Assembly (NCBI GenBank): GCA_029959085.1
Contig: JARWIR010000023.1
Span: forward strand, 10,119,860-10,183,859
Origin: Nemophila menziesii
Lineage: Eukaryota > Streptophyta > Magnoliopsida > Boraginales > Hydrophyllaceae
Direction of reading: 5' to 3'
Length of the DNA: 64,000 bases
Shown here: positions 10,935 through 22,159 of the stretch, piece by piece
Layout of the letters: each line of letters begins with the position of its first letter
Position numbering within the stretch: the first letter of the stretch is position 1
Translations under genes and position numbers: made by a program
Notes under the pieces: generated by a model
What the model was told of the DNA's origin: nothing
What the model saw: only the letters and a program-made list of their open reading frames with translations
Databases searched by the model: none

Positions 10935-12757
10935 TTTTGGGCATACATTGGAGGCGTGAAATGCCGTTACCTAACCACTAATTAACTCCATCATGAGGAG
11001 TCTAAAAAGGACCTAGGAAATGCACACCCGCTCCTATAACGTGTTAAAAAACTCCAAAAATACTTTGGAGGGTCATCATACTCACAAAGACTCTCTAACA
11101 AGTCCACTCCTTTCTTATCCAGTATGTTCGCATACGTATTAGCTTCCCAATAGAAGTGATTCACCTTAAAGTCTTAATGGTCTTGTAGGATTTTAGCGGA
11201 ACATCGCCCAACATGAAAAGTCAAACTCTTAGAACTACTACCGTTCTTCGATAGCGCATGAACCTCTCTCGAGTCCATCTCGATAATTAGATGTTTTAGG
11301 CCTCGATTAATCGTCCATCTCAATCCATAACGTAGAATCAAAGCTTATGAGAATAAAGGTGACTCACATACACTTCAGAGAACTTCTCTAGGAACGACCA
11401 TCTCTATCTCGTAATATCCCTCATATCTCGGCTCTACGTTTCCTCGAATCGCAACTTTCTTCCATATTAAATCATACTAACCATCGGGTTTAACCCATCT
11501 AACCAAGGAACTTTTCACGGATACGATAACCCTACCATCTCGTTCCTTTCCCCATGCCTCTTTTTTGATGTTCCATATATTCAAAAATCTTTGAACACTT
11601 CAAGCTATCATATATATGAATGCCAATAAGTTAGCTTCCAACCATGATTTTACTTTGCATCAAGTAAAATGTTATCTCTTGGAGCAAACACCTGATTCGC
11701 GATAGAGTTGTCCATATGTGACCAGCTTTCCAAAATTTGTTGCACGTCCAGTATATTGATAGGAAATTCCTTTTGCTCATTCGCACTCCACATGTTACTA
11801 TTTATGACAGCATATCCCTACTAACTAGAATCATTCCTTCCCTTGGACAGTTCTTGCTGCAAACCTAGCTCCTGCCATATTATTTTTGCCACCGTACAAC
11901 CCAAGAAAATGTTCACCATGTCTTCGCTCACATTGCCGCATATGCTACATTCTCTATCCCCAATAACATCCCTCATGTATATATTTTTCTACGGAAGGGA
12001 GTTGATTTCTCGTGATTCTACATAAAAGAAATCTAACCTTCTGAGGGCATTTAATTTTCCATATATTCTCCCACCTAAAGCTTGTATGCTCCATGCTATT
12101 TTCTATATATTTGGACGAAGATTACCAAAAAAAGGCCTGAAGCTTCATGTGTCCAACGGTAATCCACCCCGTTTGCTACTTCCATTTCAATAACCCCTTC
12201 CTTTAGCAAACTTACTCTAGTAAGAATCTATTTACACACATTAGAATCACTATCCTTCATTTCTTTTCGTAGAAGACCGTTCGCAAAATATTTGTTCTTA
12301 AAAACCTGATCCCATACGACTTTGTGATCCTAAAGAAATTTTAATCTAAGTTTAGTTGTAGTGCAATGTTATAATTTTTTCCCCTCGTATCCCTAGCCCA
12401 CCCGCTGACTTAGGTTTACATATTTGATCCTAAGAGACCCAAGGATTTTCCTTTGTTCATTCGAGGACCCCCATATAAAATATCTAAAAATCTTATCAAT
12501 CTCGGCACACACGTATATCGAGAGTTTCATCACTTTTTTATTTAATAAGTAGGTATACACATACGACTAATTGTGTCAATGTGACATGCCCAGCTAGTGA
12601 TAGAGTTTTTGTCTTACATGCCACTAATTTCCCCTATTCTCTCCATGATCCTCTTGTAGAACCCCTTTGGAAAACTCAAATATGTTTGGGTTCCCAGTGT
12701 AATATAAAAATAATAGATTGGTAACAATGGAACTAGGACTTTCCGCATGCGTACGAG
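10935..12757 (-). pseudogene. Second LINE: RT end, zinc-binding domain and RNase H, decayed
   Basis: On the minus strand from about 12700 downward: LGTQTYLSFPKGFYKRIMER, then DKIFRYFIWGSS (an RT-thumb-like FxWG block, about 12480-12510). Next is a zinc-binding segment ECSICGNVSEDMVNIFLGC (about 11880-11950). The RNase H-like tail follows, with EMDSREVHALSKN (about 11240-11290), YWEANTYANILDKKGVD (about 11100-11160) and SGCAFPRSFLD. Stops and frame changes are frequent and the 5' half is missing where it meets the family C LTR. It is distinct from LINE-1 because LINE-1 has no RNase H tail in view. Confidence 0.7.
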
Positions 12758-14421
12758 GTGTCGTCAGTTAAACATATGATAAGCCTGGAAGTTATAGATC
12801 CTTAGGGACTACTAACGCTATGAATAGCATGTTTTCAATGTAATAAAACATTAAGTTGCAAATGAAACGATACAAATAATAAGGATTTTGTATTTGGGGT
12901 TTTATCAAAAGGACTAAGTTTCAAATAAATAAAGATTAAACTAAAGCGAAATTAACTAAAAATGCTATAAAGATTATAAAGTATGAGAAGTAATGACTGA
13001 TCCTTGTGAGTAATCCTCCTAATCAATAATTATCCTGTTTATGGTATAAGGGCGAATTGAATGTTTCACATCAGTCGGGATGCAAAATCATCTAAGACCC
13101 CGCCCAGGTGATCTTAGCTCTCTATCTTATTCATCTCTTGTTTTTTTTGTAGGATTAAGTTCATGGTCTTATTGACTACCTAGCATACAAGATCCGTCTG
13201 ATTCGAGGCAACAGGCGTTTATATATTATGTCTAAAATCCCGACCCTTCACCCCGGTGTTAGTCTAAAAGTCTCAAACTACCTATATTTGATTAGGATAT
13301 AAATAGGTAACAAGCACAAATATGATAAACAATGGAATAATAAAATTCAATTCAATTTATTTCAATAATATAAATTATCCCAAATCACCAAAACATGGAT
13401 AAAAATCAATTAGGGTCCATACCCATTGCAAGACTCAAGCATATAATGCTTAACTCATACTAAATAAATGAAAATAGTGATTATAAAGATAGAATCATGT
13501 TTGAAAGATAAAATGGACTCGAATTAACCTGGAATACGAAATTGATGGGTTGTAGATTGCAGTAAGAAGGTGAAATTTGGGTGCAAAATCCTTCTTCCCT
13601 CTTCTCCAGGCGCTTGAGCTCTCTCTAAATGATAAATTGTTTTGGACCTAATGGGCTAACTTAAGTGGCTTAAAACTGGCCCAAACCAATTTTTACCATG
13701 CTTACACTGGTAAAACTGACATAACATTCTCATCTCAAATCCAAATTGACTTTCGTTACCTATCACGCAACACTGACTCAAAGCCAATTCCAAATAAAAA
13801 GGAATCAGGTTTATATTTATTACCCTATATTCCCAAAAGGTTGTCACTTATACTATAAATAGTTGTTTCAAAAAGTTTGTCATTTTAGAAAATCAAGACA
13901 CATCTTTTTCTTTATACCACTTTTACCCCTAATTAAATATTATAATTTATGCTCCCAATAAATATTCAAGATATCAAGACACTTTATTGAGGGCATTTTA
14001 GTAATCACATGAACAATAAATGACATTTCTTAGTTTGTGAGCAAAAGAAAATGTGACAACCTTCTAGGAACGCAGAGAGTACCAATTAATTATGGTGACA
14101 AATAATATGACAATGCACTTTTCTGATAAATTCTCTAACTTTCTAAAAGGGACTTCGAGATCTTTTTGCGCCTTGGCTTGGGTTTGGACTTCAATTATTG
14201 TCTTTTTCTCATCTTCTTGGACACTTGCGTCAACCATGTACCTAAAATCAAACTTAACACCCAATTAACACAAAAAAACACTATAGATTAAATATTGTCC
14301 AAAATAATGTAGAAAAATAAGAAATGAAAAATATTAGGGAAATTTCCCCCACTTAGGTCCCATAAACTCTCAAAAAGATGTTTCGTGAGTATATTAATAT
14401 ATCAAAAAAGAGGAGACATCA
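12758..14421 (-). mobile_element. Family C LTR (3' LTR of a minus-strand Athila-like element)
   Basis: The minus-strand start TGATGTCTCCTC (14412-14421 is the TGATGTCTCC part) follows the purine tract TTGGGGGTC. Although diverged, it is collinear with the family B LTR: a GATCACCTGGGCGGGGTC block near 13100 and ATCCCGACTG after it match B's TCACCCTGACGGGGG and ATCCCGACT. The end near 12758 reads GACGACACC, comparable with GAGACACCA in B. The five bases beyond it (ACGAG) differ from those beyond the other end of the element (GTGAG), so no exact target duplication remains. The boundary at 12758 is good to about 10 bp. Confidence 0.65.
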
Positions 14422-14795
14422 AGACCCCCAACATAAAGTTTTGTCGTCTCGAAAAAATAAAAGAAAAGGAAAAACGAAAAGGGCCTAACTCCAAGTAACC
14501 ATGGAAGAAATGTGGGAATCTAAAGATAATGAATAAACCTAAAGCAACTATTCTAACAAGTTTCATATAGTGGTGTTCAAGAAATAATAAAATAAATATG
14601 CGTAATATACAAACAATCAACATCTAACAAGTTTAAAAGTGGATTAATTTAAAAAACAACTAAAAGCAAAACGGGAATGAGGAAAACGAGTACTCCATCC
14701 CCAACTCAAAACTGATTCGTGTCCCCATGACTCGAAAAAGACTCAAAAGTAATAAAATCACTAGTAGACACTAACACATTTAGAAGTAATTAAGA
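14422..14795 (-). mobile_element. 3' noncoding region of the family C element
   Basis: Read on the minus strand it contains the conserved hairpin (14714-14733), the tract TTTTGAGTTGGGGATGG just after it, and TATGTTGGGGGTC directly before the LTR at 14421. CGAGACGACAAAACTT next to that tract matches CGAGACGACAAAGGTT in family B. The corresponding regions of A1 and B are about 1.4-1.5 kb, so most of this one has been deleted. Confidence 0.65.
14714..14733 (-). ncRNA. Conserved GGGA-loop hairpin, family C copy
   Basis: The minus strand reads GAGTCATG-GGGA-CACGAATC. Six of eight stem pairs remain and the GGGA loop is intact. See the copies at 52183-52202 and 15254-15273 for better pairing. Confidence 0.55.
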
Positions 14796-14799
14796 ATAT

Positions 14800-15102
14800 G
14801 GGTTAGAAGATGGCATGTGTCTGAAGCACATCCTATCGAATTCGCGTTTTACTGAGGTTCATTGATTTCCGCTCCAATGTTCATTTGGATTTTCTTGACA
14901 TCTTGCATGATACTCAATTGATTCATGACATTCAAAACAAACAATATTACACGCAAAAGTTTAATAAATCAAAAATACTAGAATTAAAAGAGGAAAATCG
15001 ATTTATTGCATTTTAAGACCAAAAGTCTATCTAAATACTAAAATAAACACCAAAAATAATGTCTCCTAAGGGCATAAAATTAGAACATTTAGGGAGACAT
15101 CA
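14800..15102 (-). mobile_element. Truncated 5' LTR of the family C element
   Basis: On the minus strand it starts TGATGTCTCCCTAAAT at 15102 and continues TTCTAATTTTATGCCC, AGGAGACATT and TTTATTAAACTTTTGC. This is collinear with the first 300 bp of the family B LTR. It then jumps to the 3' noncoding region near 14795, so the rest of the LTR and all coding sequence have been deleted. Confidence 0.7.
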
Positions 15103-16631
15103 GTGAGCAATATGCAACATGTCATTTACTCAATCCTCACAAAAGATGCCCAACCTGGACGCAACATTGGTAACCAGCCTAGTGCTGGTTGAGATACGTT
15201 TTCTAACTCTTTCTCATTTAGTGTATATTAGTTTAGTTACTTTGAGTCTTTTCGAGTCGTGGGGACATGACTCATTTTTGAGTTTGGAGTGGGGTTCGTT
15301 GCCTCATCCCATTTTTACGTGTTATGTGTTTTAATTGCTTTCAATAAATTAATTAGGGGTTGCGGTTGACTGTAGAAGATCTTAAATGTCCCTATTAAGC
15401 ATACTTTTTATGAATATATGATAGTAAATAGTGGACTTTAGGAGTTAGTATAAAACACACTTTAATTTCATGCAAACATAGTTAATTGATAGGAAGAATT
15501 AATGAACAATGCAAAAGAATTAAACTTGTACTTAAGGAAAAATGTTTGGTTTGTAGAACGTGAGATACAAATTAGTAGAGAACCCACTTAGGTATGAACT
15601 AGAGGCGAGCTATGTAACTAGGAAAATGATAGGGTCAGTTCTTTGTTAAGCCATTTGAGACCTTTTTAGCCTTTTATCCCTTGTATTAATTTAATCCTTC
15701 TTAGCCCAATTTTGAGCCTTAAAGCCTTTTCTTTTGTTTCCACGATATAATCCCATATCCCCTTAGTTTATTAGGCCTTTCCAAATGACCCGCACTTGAA
15801 TCACGATCCTGAGACCTGACTCAAGCTTGAGTTTGGGGTGGTGGATCCATATTTGGGAAATTATATTGGGAGTGAACTATATGTGTTTACATTAAGGTAC
15901 AATTTCAGATGATATTATTTTTTGTAACCCATTGCCGAGATTTTAAAAAAAAAGTCAATACAATAAGGGCCGGGAACCCGATCATCAAAAACCAGGAACG
16001 TGGTTAGCTACTGTACAAAAAAAAAAGAATTTGAAAAAGAAAGAGAAAGAATAACTTACCCGGCAAAGTGGAAATTTTTGGATATCATCTTAGTCTATAT
16101 GGGTTAACTTAGGGATGCTAAATTAGTTCATTAAATGGGGTTGAGTGAGAACATTATTCAAGTGTAAACTCAAGCTTGTGGATAGTTGTTGATGGTAAGT
16201 GAGGAGATAGCCAAAAGCTCACTTCAAATTTACCAAATATACATACTACATTGTCCCTAAGCCTACGCTAAAACCATAAAGTCCTCGTGATTCTTAGGTG
16301 TATAGTGATTTTATAATTCCGCTAATAGGGAGTATACTAAGTGGAGCATTCAAAGCGAGTGAGGATCAATGAACACCCTATAGCCATCATATTGATATAA
16401 GTACAAGTGTAACCTTCTAGCATTGTGAAGTTAATTTTAAGATAGATATTATTTGTGTTTGATTTTGCATGATAAGTGTATTTGTATATTAATTCCTAAT
16501 GTTTGTTATATGATATTTATTTTAAGTATTGCTTTGGGTGTATTTACTAGCTTTTGCATCTCTGCATTCACCTTAGACCTTTGTTTGTAAGTTTACTTTG
16601 TCGAGACGACAAAGGTTTGAGTTGGAGGTCC
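15103..16631 (+). mobile_element. Family B element, end of ORF2 and 3' noncoding region
   Basis: It begins abruptly against the family C LTR at 15102. The first 140 bp correspond to the end of the second ORF of element A1 (PNLDATL compared with NPTLDIND). The following noncoding region is collinear with A1 52108-53678: hairpin, TTTGAGTTTGGAG, ATGACCCGCACTTGAATC, CTTGAGTTTGGGGTGGTGG, CCGGCAAAGTGGA, AGGGATGCTAAATT, GGTTGAGTGAGAA, and TTTGAGTTGGAGGTC before the LTR. Coding sequence upstream is lost. Confidence 0.75.
15254..15273 (+). ncRNA. Conserved GGGA-loop hairpin, family B copy
   Basis: GAGTCGTG-GGGA-CATGACTC forms an 8-bp stem with one G-U pair (position 6) and a GGGA loop, which fits the GNRA tetraloop class. 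It lies just 3' of the second ORF remnant and 5' of the tract TTTGAGTTTGGAG. Confidence 0.65.
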
Positions 16632-17183
16632 TTATGTCTCCTCTTTTGCTCTAATTATATGCCCATAGGAGACATCATTTTAGGCGATTATTTGACTAAT
16701 TCGATAGACTTTTGGGATTAAATTGTTATATATAATTTTTCCTCCTTGGATTTTAATATTTTTCATTTATTAAACTTTTGCACGTTAAATGGTTTGTTTT
16801 AGTGTAAATTTTGTAGGTTTTTAATACTAGCAAGGAGAGAAATCAAGAACGGGATTCTTAGATCGTGTAAAGAAGTCGAAGGCGAGAAGAAATATCCCAA
16901 AGAGTTGACAAACTGGAGCTACAAATCTGGAAGGCTGATGATAATTGCTGATTTCCAGCCACTTAAACATGGATACAGCCATTGAGTTGTAAATAAGATT
17001 AGTTCCTTATCAAGTTAAAAAAAATAGAAAGTTGAATGAGTCAATTCGAAGTTAAATTGAGAAAGTTACACCGTTTTAGTGGATGGTGTACACCAGTTAC
17101 ATGATTTGGACTTGAAGAGTGGACTTTGGTCATTTAATATTTCATTCAATTATTTAAAATAAGCCCAAGTCCGATTTTATTAG

Positions 17184-17191
17184 TATATATA
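17184..17191 (+). promoter_or_regulatory. Putative TATA box of the family B LTR
   Basis: TATATATA followed by GGTC, about 550 bp into the LTR. The equivalent site in the minus-strand LTR reads GTATAAAGAG. Transcription would start about 30 bp downstream, defining the U3/R border. This is inferred from sequence only. Confidence 0.45.
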
Positions 17192-17614
17192 GGTCTTTTG
17201 ACTTTATTTTTGCACACAATTCATTTTACAAAAGGCAGAGCGTTAGAGAGAAAAGCCAAAAGCAAGAGAAAAGAAAAAGTTGAAGCTGGAGAAGTAATTC
17301 TTCGACCAACAATCAATTCAACAACCTCTTAATTAGGTTTTATTTATTTTTCTTTCTATAAAACATGAGTTCCTTTAATTTTATTTCTTTAGTTTTAATT
17401 TCAATTATGAGCTAAACTCATTTGTGCTTGAGAATCGCTTTAATGGGTTGGACCCTAATTTATTTAATTAATATTTTTTGAATTTGGGATTGAAAGATTT
17501 AATCTGAATTGGGTAAATTAGTATTTTCTATTATTGTGAATTTATTTACTGTTTTTGAAGTCATGAATCAAAAATAGGAATTTATAATTAAGCTATTCAT
17601 TATAGTGGCGTAAT

Positions 17615-17803
17615 GATCACCTTGACGGGAGGTTTAATTACTGAACTAGGTAATAGATGTAAGATATAAATTATTGATCCTGACGGAATTAGTTAATCTT
17701 ATAGTCGTTTGGGTTAAACACTTGAACATTCAAAGGTAGCTTATAATCACCCTGACGGGGTTTGTAATACCCTAGGACAACTCCTAAGTTCACCCTGACG
17801 GGG
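17615..17803 (+). repeat. Four dispersed CACCCTGACGGGG motifs in the family B LTR
   Basis: The motif occurs as TCACCTTGACGGGA (from about 17618), GATCCTGACGG (about 17676), TCACCCTGACGGGG (about 17747) and TCACCCTGACGGGGG (about 17790), spaced roughly 45-70 bp. At least three degraded copies persist in the minus-strand LTR near 56484-56625. Family A LTRs keep one related CTCCTTGACAGGG site. Confidence 0.6.
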
Positions 17804-18215
17804 GTTAGGAGAAACTCGAATCCCGACTATTATTAGTTACCAATTCGACTCTTAAACGAGAAAATTGATTGAATAGATTTAGGCGAAACCCTTGCAAAAC
17901 TCAAGTACTATTTCTCATCCTTGCGTCTACTCATATTTTATTTACTTGCATCTCATTTATTTGCATTAGTTAATTCAGTATTTTACATTATTTGCACTTT
18001 AGTCCTTAAATAAAATCAAAACAAATATTTATCTATTTTATTTTCCGCATCATATAACAACTACACACACTTATTACATAACATCTAAAGTCATATCCAA
18101 TCCGTTCCTGAGATCGAATTCCCGTTTACCAGATATTACTTAGACGATCTGTACACTTGCGGTACGTATCCTTCCTATATGGGGGTGTTATTTTATAACA
18201 CACCACGAGACACCA

Positions 18216-19944
18216 GTAACCTAGTTCTGAATTTAATTGGGAATATGCATGTGGAGGCATGTATATCCCTGTGTGGTTATTCCTTGTGCGTGCAAGCAAG
18301 CCTGGACCACCGACGTACTGAAAGATAAATGGTGCAATTTACCATATAATTCATTTCTTTACATAGAAAAAAAAGAAACCAAGAAAAAAACATCAAACGT
18401 GATTTTTTCTAGTATATTCAAGTAATACATAATTATTCATCTTTACTCACGTTATTGATGACATTTCCTTTGTTATTTTTTACTTGACCATTTATTAGAT
18501 TTTCACGTTGATGTTATGGTAATTTATAAAATTTGAATACTATGAAATATTATTGTTTTGGTCCACAAATCCATGTACAAATTATCAGTATTTTACTAAT
18601 CGAGGTTTAATCCAGGTTGTTTACCGATGTTGATATATATTAATATACACACACATATATATCTTAGTTGCTTGTTATATATCTTTTTATCGGCTATTTC
18701 TATGTTGTTAATCACACCAAGTTATCCCTTCGTCGTGATATACGGGTTGTTCATGAGTCCAAATTATGTTATGTAAGTATTTATGGGTTATTGATTCAAA
18801 TGTCTTTACAAGAATATTGTTAGCTAATAAAGTTTACACTAATTATTACACATAACATTTTAAGAAATATGTTTAACCTATAAAAAATAATACACGTGAA
18901 CCTTTAAAAGATTTGTATAAACCATTAGATAAAATCGTAACTTATTATAAAAACAAAGATATCCCATTAAAAATTTGACCATTTGCAGAAGGAAAAAAAC
19001 TTAAACCCATTAAAAATGAGAAAATTTAGTTTTGGACCTTTTAACAATTGACGCTTATAAAATAATTTTTTAGAATGACTAGTTAAACTTTTTTTCTTCA
19101 TCCATTAGAGAATAAAGTTTTTCAAATAGTTTTTCAACATATTATAATTTTTTCGATATATATGATATTACTTTTTACACAATAACTTTACAAAAATTGA
19201 ATAAAAATTATATTTAATAGTTAAATTATAAATAAAAAACCCACCCTACTTCACCTCATCCAATTCACTAAAATCCTTTTAATATTATAGCGTCCACAAA
19301 CAAAATTTCTAAGTGTACCCTGGACTCATAATAAGACGTTGCATATCTGACTAATTATTGTTTCTAAACTAAAACAATACAATGAAAATAACATGTTGGG
19401 TTACATACACGAATGCATTGGATAATTGAGTTTGCCATTAATATATAATTACAACCATATAAATACACATTAATACATGAGAGAGATAGAGAGAGAGAGT
19501 ACCAATTAGGGAAAGTCGAGGCCTCGTACATATTTGGGTAGTAGAATTATGTTGCGAACCTTGATAGGAAAATTCAGAGTTCATTCTAAGTAAAACCCAT
19601 AAAAAATGTTAATAATGCATCCTATTAAAAGATACAATAATTTAAAACACCCATTAACAATTTTTTTCTTGATCATCACCATTAAACCTAAAATTAACCT
19701 TAAAAATGTTAGCGGGACACAAAATTAAACTAGACCTAATACGCATTTTAGGTTAAAAATCAAATCTTGTGAATAAAAATATAGATTAACTTACAGTTGT
19801 TTGATAAGAATGAAGAATCACTATTTGTGTTAGAAATGAAGAGAAACGGGTTTTGTTGGGTGTAAGGTGAGTGACCTTATCACTATGTAAAGAATAGCGA
19901 AAACAATACTTTTTTTTTATGTGAAACATACATGTGTGTTAAGA
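18216..19944. other. Spacer without recognisable gene
   Basis: AT-rich sequence with short TA/CA runs near 18630-18660 and a GA run at 19479-19499. The part at about 18870-19080 has a loose resemblance (AACCCATTAAAAA, TTTTGGACCTTTT) to the 23040-23220 segment of the tandem unit, perhaps a shared non-autonomous element. No coding sequence is supported. Confidence 0.4.
19479..19499. repeat. (GA)n microsatellite
   Basis: GAGAGAGATAGAGAGAGAGAG run. Confidence 0.85.
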
Positions 19945-20050
19945 TAGATAGGTTGTCTAGTGGTTAGACTACTACGTAGAGACCAAGAGGTCTTGGGATC
20001 GAATCTTATTGGATTCAAAATGTTTCCGAGTCCAAAGTGTCTCTCATACA
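19945..20050 (+). mobile_element. tRNA-derived SINE-like sequence
   Basis: Box A-like TGTCTAGTGGTTAGAC (from 19953) and box B-like GGGATCGAATC (19995-20005) are about 40 bp apart, as in RNA polymerase III internal promoters. The region between them does not fold into a proper tRNA cloverleaf, and there is no acceptor-stem match, so this is a SINE head and not a tRNA gene. It abuts the end of the copia relic. Confidence 0.55.
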
Positions 20051-20054
20051 TAAG

Positions 20055-21660
20055 ACTACCAATGACACTAGAATATGGTTCTCGTAGATATATTATGTTT
20101 CTCTTCTGGAGTGCTATGATACATGTCAAGACTTAAGTTTATTCTTTTTGCTACAAAAGTATCAATGACATTGCAATCACTCATACTAAAGTACTCAAGT
20201 ATATTCATGATGTAAGGTTCTTGAGATAAATATAAGAGATGTCTAGACCTATCTTTGTGAATATTAACACCAAGAAGCTAAACTCTTTATCATTCTTATC
20301 TAATAGGATTTCCTCCACATATAAAGTTAAAATCACATTTTTTTTCTTGGAACACCTTACATAACAAAATGGTCTTCACTTATCATTTCAAATCAGTGAT
20401 GAAATAACTTTATGAAATGCAGTTTTAACATCTATTAGGTGAAAATCGAGATTGAGATCCGCCGCAATAGATAAAATAAGACGTAACGAGGTAAATCTAT
20501 CAACAAGAGAAAAAGTTTCCTCAAAATCTATTCCTTCCCGTTGAGTATAACCTTTCGCTATAAAGTGAGATTTATACCTCTCAATATAATTGTGAAGCTT
20601 TATTTTTATTTTGAGAAATCATTTATTCCCAATCGTATTACGTCCTTTTGGGAAATCAACCAGTTCCCAAACCTGGATTTTCTTCATCCACTCCATTTGT
20701 TCTTCCATTTCTTTACTTCGTTCATTCTTAGCAAGACATGGAAGATATGTACTTACTGTTCGAGGTTCTTTTCACATCTTGTGGAGTTATCATAAAGTCC
20801 TTTCCTTCTATTTCAAACCAAAGAAGAGGAGCTAAACCTCTAGAACTTCTCTTAGGTTGAGAATCGTGAGAAATAGGATTACTAGATGATGCAATTGTTT
20901 CTTCTGTCTCACGATGTGGAGTAGTGTCAGTCTTTACTTCTTGAGTATGTGTTAGCTAATTAGGTGTCATATTTGTTTCCATATCATCTTTGGAGTATAA
21001 TTAAATTCACATAAAACATAATTTCTATTAACCTCACCTCTGCTAGGGAAAACATTTTCTAACAATATGATATCTCTTGACGCAATTTCGGTAAGACTGT
21101 CACCGTCGTGTTCACCAATAAACACATAACCTTTAGAGTTCTTTGGCAATCTTACAAAGATACACTTCTTGACTCTTGGAACTAACTTTCTATATTTATG
21201 AGATAGGTCATGATTATATCCTGCCAACACCTAGGGTCACCAGTATGAAAGGTTAGGTTTCTTACCAGTCCAAATTCATAAGGAGTAGATGGAATTGTCT
21301 TTGTGGGTACTCAGTTAAGTATATAATTACCGTTAAGCAACGCATCTTTCTAATAAGATATTGGAAGATTAGTTTGTGCCATCATAGACCTAACCATTTC
21401 TAGGATTGTTCCATTCCTTCTTTCAACCACACCATTCGGTTGTGGTGTATAGGAAGTTATCTTACTATCCCCTTTTCATCACAAGGTTATTTAAACTAAT
21501 CTTATAGATATACACGTCCACGGTCGGTCCTTAAGGTTTTTACCTTTCACTCAAACTGGTATTCTGCTTCATTGACAAATATCATAAAACATTTCAATGC
21601 TCCAGATTTACAAAAAATCAAATAGATATAACCAAACCTAGCAAAATCATCTACAATAGA
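20055..21660 (-). pseudogene. Ty1/copia retrotransposon relic (integrase-RT-RNase H start)
   Basis: Minus strand, downward from 21660: integrase core IVDDFARFGYIYLI, then NGVVERRNGTILEMVRSMM (about 21375-21430). Next is the integrase tail RVKKCIFVRLPKNSKGYVF (about 21130-21185), then RT blocks WELVDFPKGRNTIGNK, HFIAKGYTQREGIDFEETFS, and LIDVKTAFHK. LYVEEILL stands where the catalytic YVDD is expected. NIHKDRSRHLLYLSQEPYI and PYSSVIGSLMYE complete the series. The order integrase before RT is diagnostic of Ty1/copia. Stops, deletions and the changed catalytic motif make it dead. No LTRs were located. Confidence 0.85.
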
Positions 21661-21808
21661 GATGGAATAATATTCCCCACCTCTAGTTTGAAAAATGTCA
21701 TAAGTATATTATTATTTATTATATCATTTATATTAGACATAACATTTATAGATATTATTATTATGTTCGGTGAAGATAATTTTGTTGATTGCTCCCTTAT
21801 TGTTTTTA

Positions 21809-22158
21809 GGGAAAAAGACCTCCTAAATACCCAATGTTCTGAATTTGACAAATAGATTCCCAATTTTTCACAATTGGACATTCAGATACATTTTCATTTT
21901 TGCAGTCCTTTAGTACCCGCAGTTAAATACACGTTAAATGTTGACGTGGCATAATTTTATTTATTTAATTATAAATTTTTTTTAGTTGTGAAATAACTGA
22001 TTTACACCTACCACATCATCACTTAACACCAGAATTAACATCGGGTACAAACGGAAGGCAAAAAATATAATGTTGTGTACCCGTTTGTCCACTTAGGAAA
22101 CCTTGGTATGTATTTTTCTAAAACGTAAATTACTGAGTATCCATGGGGTCTTTTTCTC
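21809..22158. mobile_element. Non-autonomous DNA element with ~30-bp imperfect TIRs
   Basis: The left end is GGGAAAAAGACCTCCTAAAT. The right end, reverse-complemented, is GAGAAAAAGACCCCATGGAT. The similarity continues (ATACCCA against ATACTCA). The element is 350 bp and non-coding. No clear target duplication is visible, so the superfamily is uncertain; MULE-type MITE is my first guess. The left breakpoint of the ~7.6-kb triplication falls inside it (22028-22032), so units II and III carry only its right part. Confidence 0.55.
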
Positions 22159-22159
22159 A

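Larger units (their letters stand above)
16632..18215 (+). mobile_element. Family B 3' LTR
   Basis: It starts TTATGTCTCC (TG changed to TT) right after TTGGAGGTCC and ends GAGACACCA at 18215. It aligns along its length with the minus-strand LTR at 56059-57582. The first 10 bp and GGAGACATCA about 40 bp later form an inverted repeat. Internal landmarks are a TATA box (17184-17191), four CCTGACGG-type repeats (17619-17803), and CGTTCCTGAGATCGAATTCC near the end. The flank is GTAAC, but the partner target-site copy is lost with the 5' half. Confidence 0.8.

Noticed and set aside
10904..12757. Endogenous pararetrovirus RT
   Set aside because: The zinc-binding and RNase H tail order, and the absence of movement or coat motifs, fit a LINE. 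No viral signature was seen anywhere in the window.
19945..20010. Possible functional tRNA gene
   Set aside because: Box A and box B resemble a tRNA, but no acceptor stem or cloverleaf can be drawn and there is no terminator. It is better read as a SINE head.
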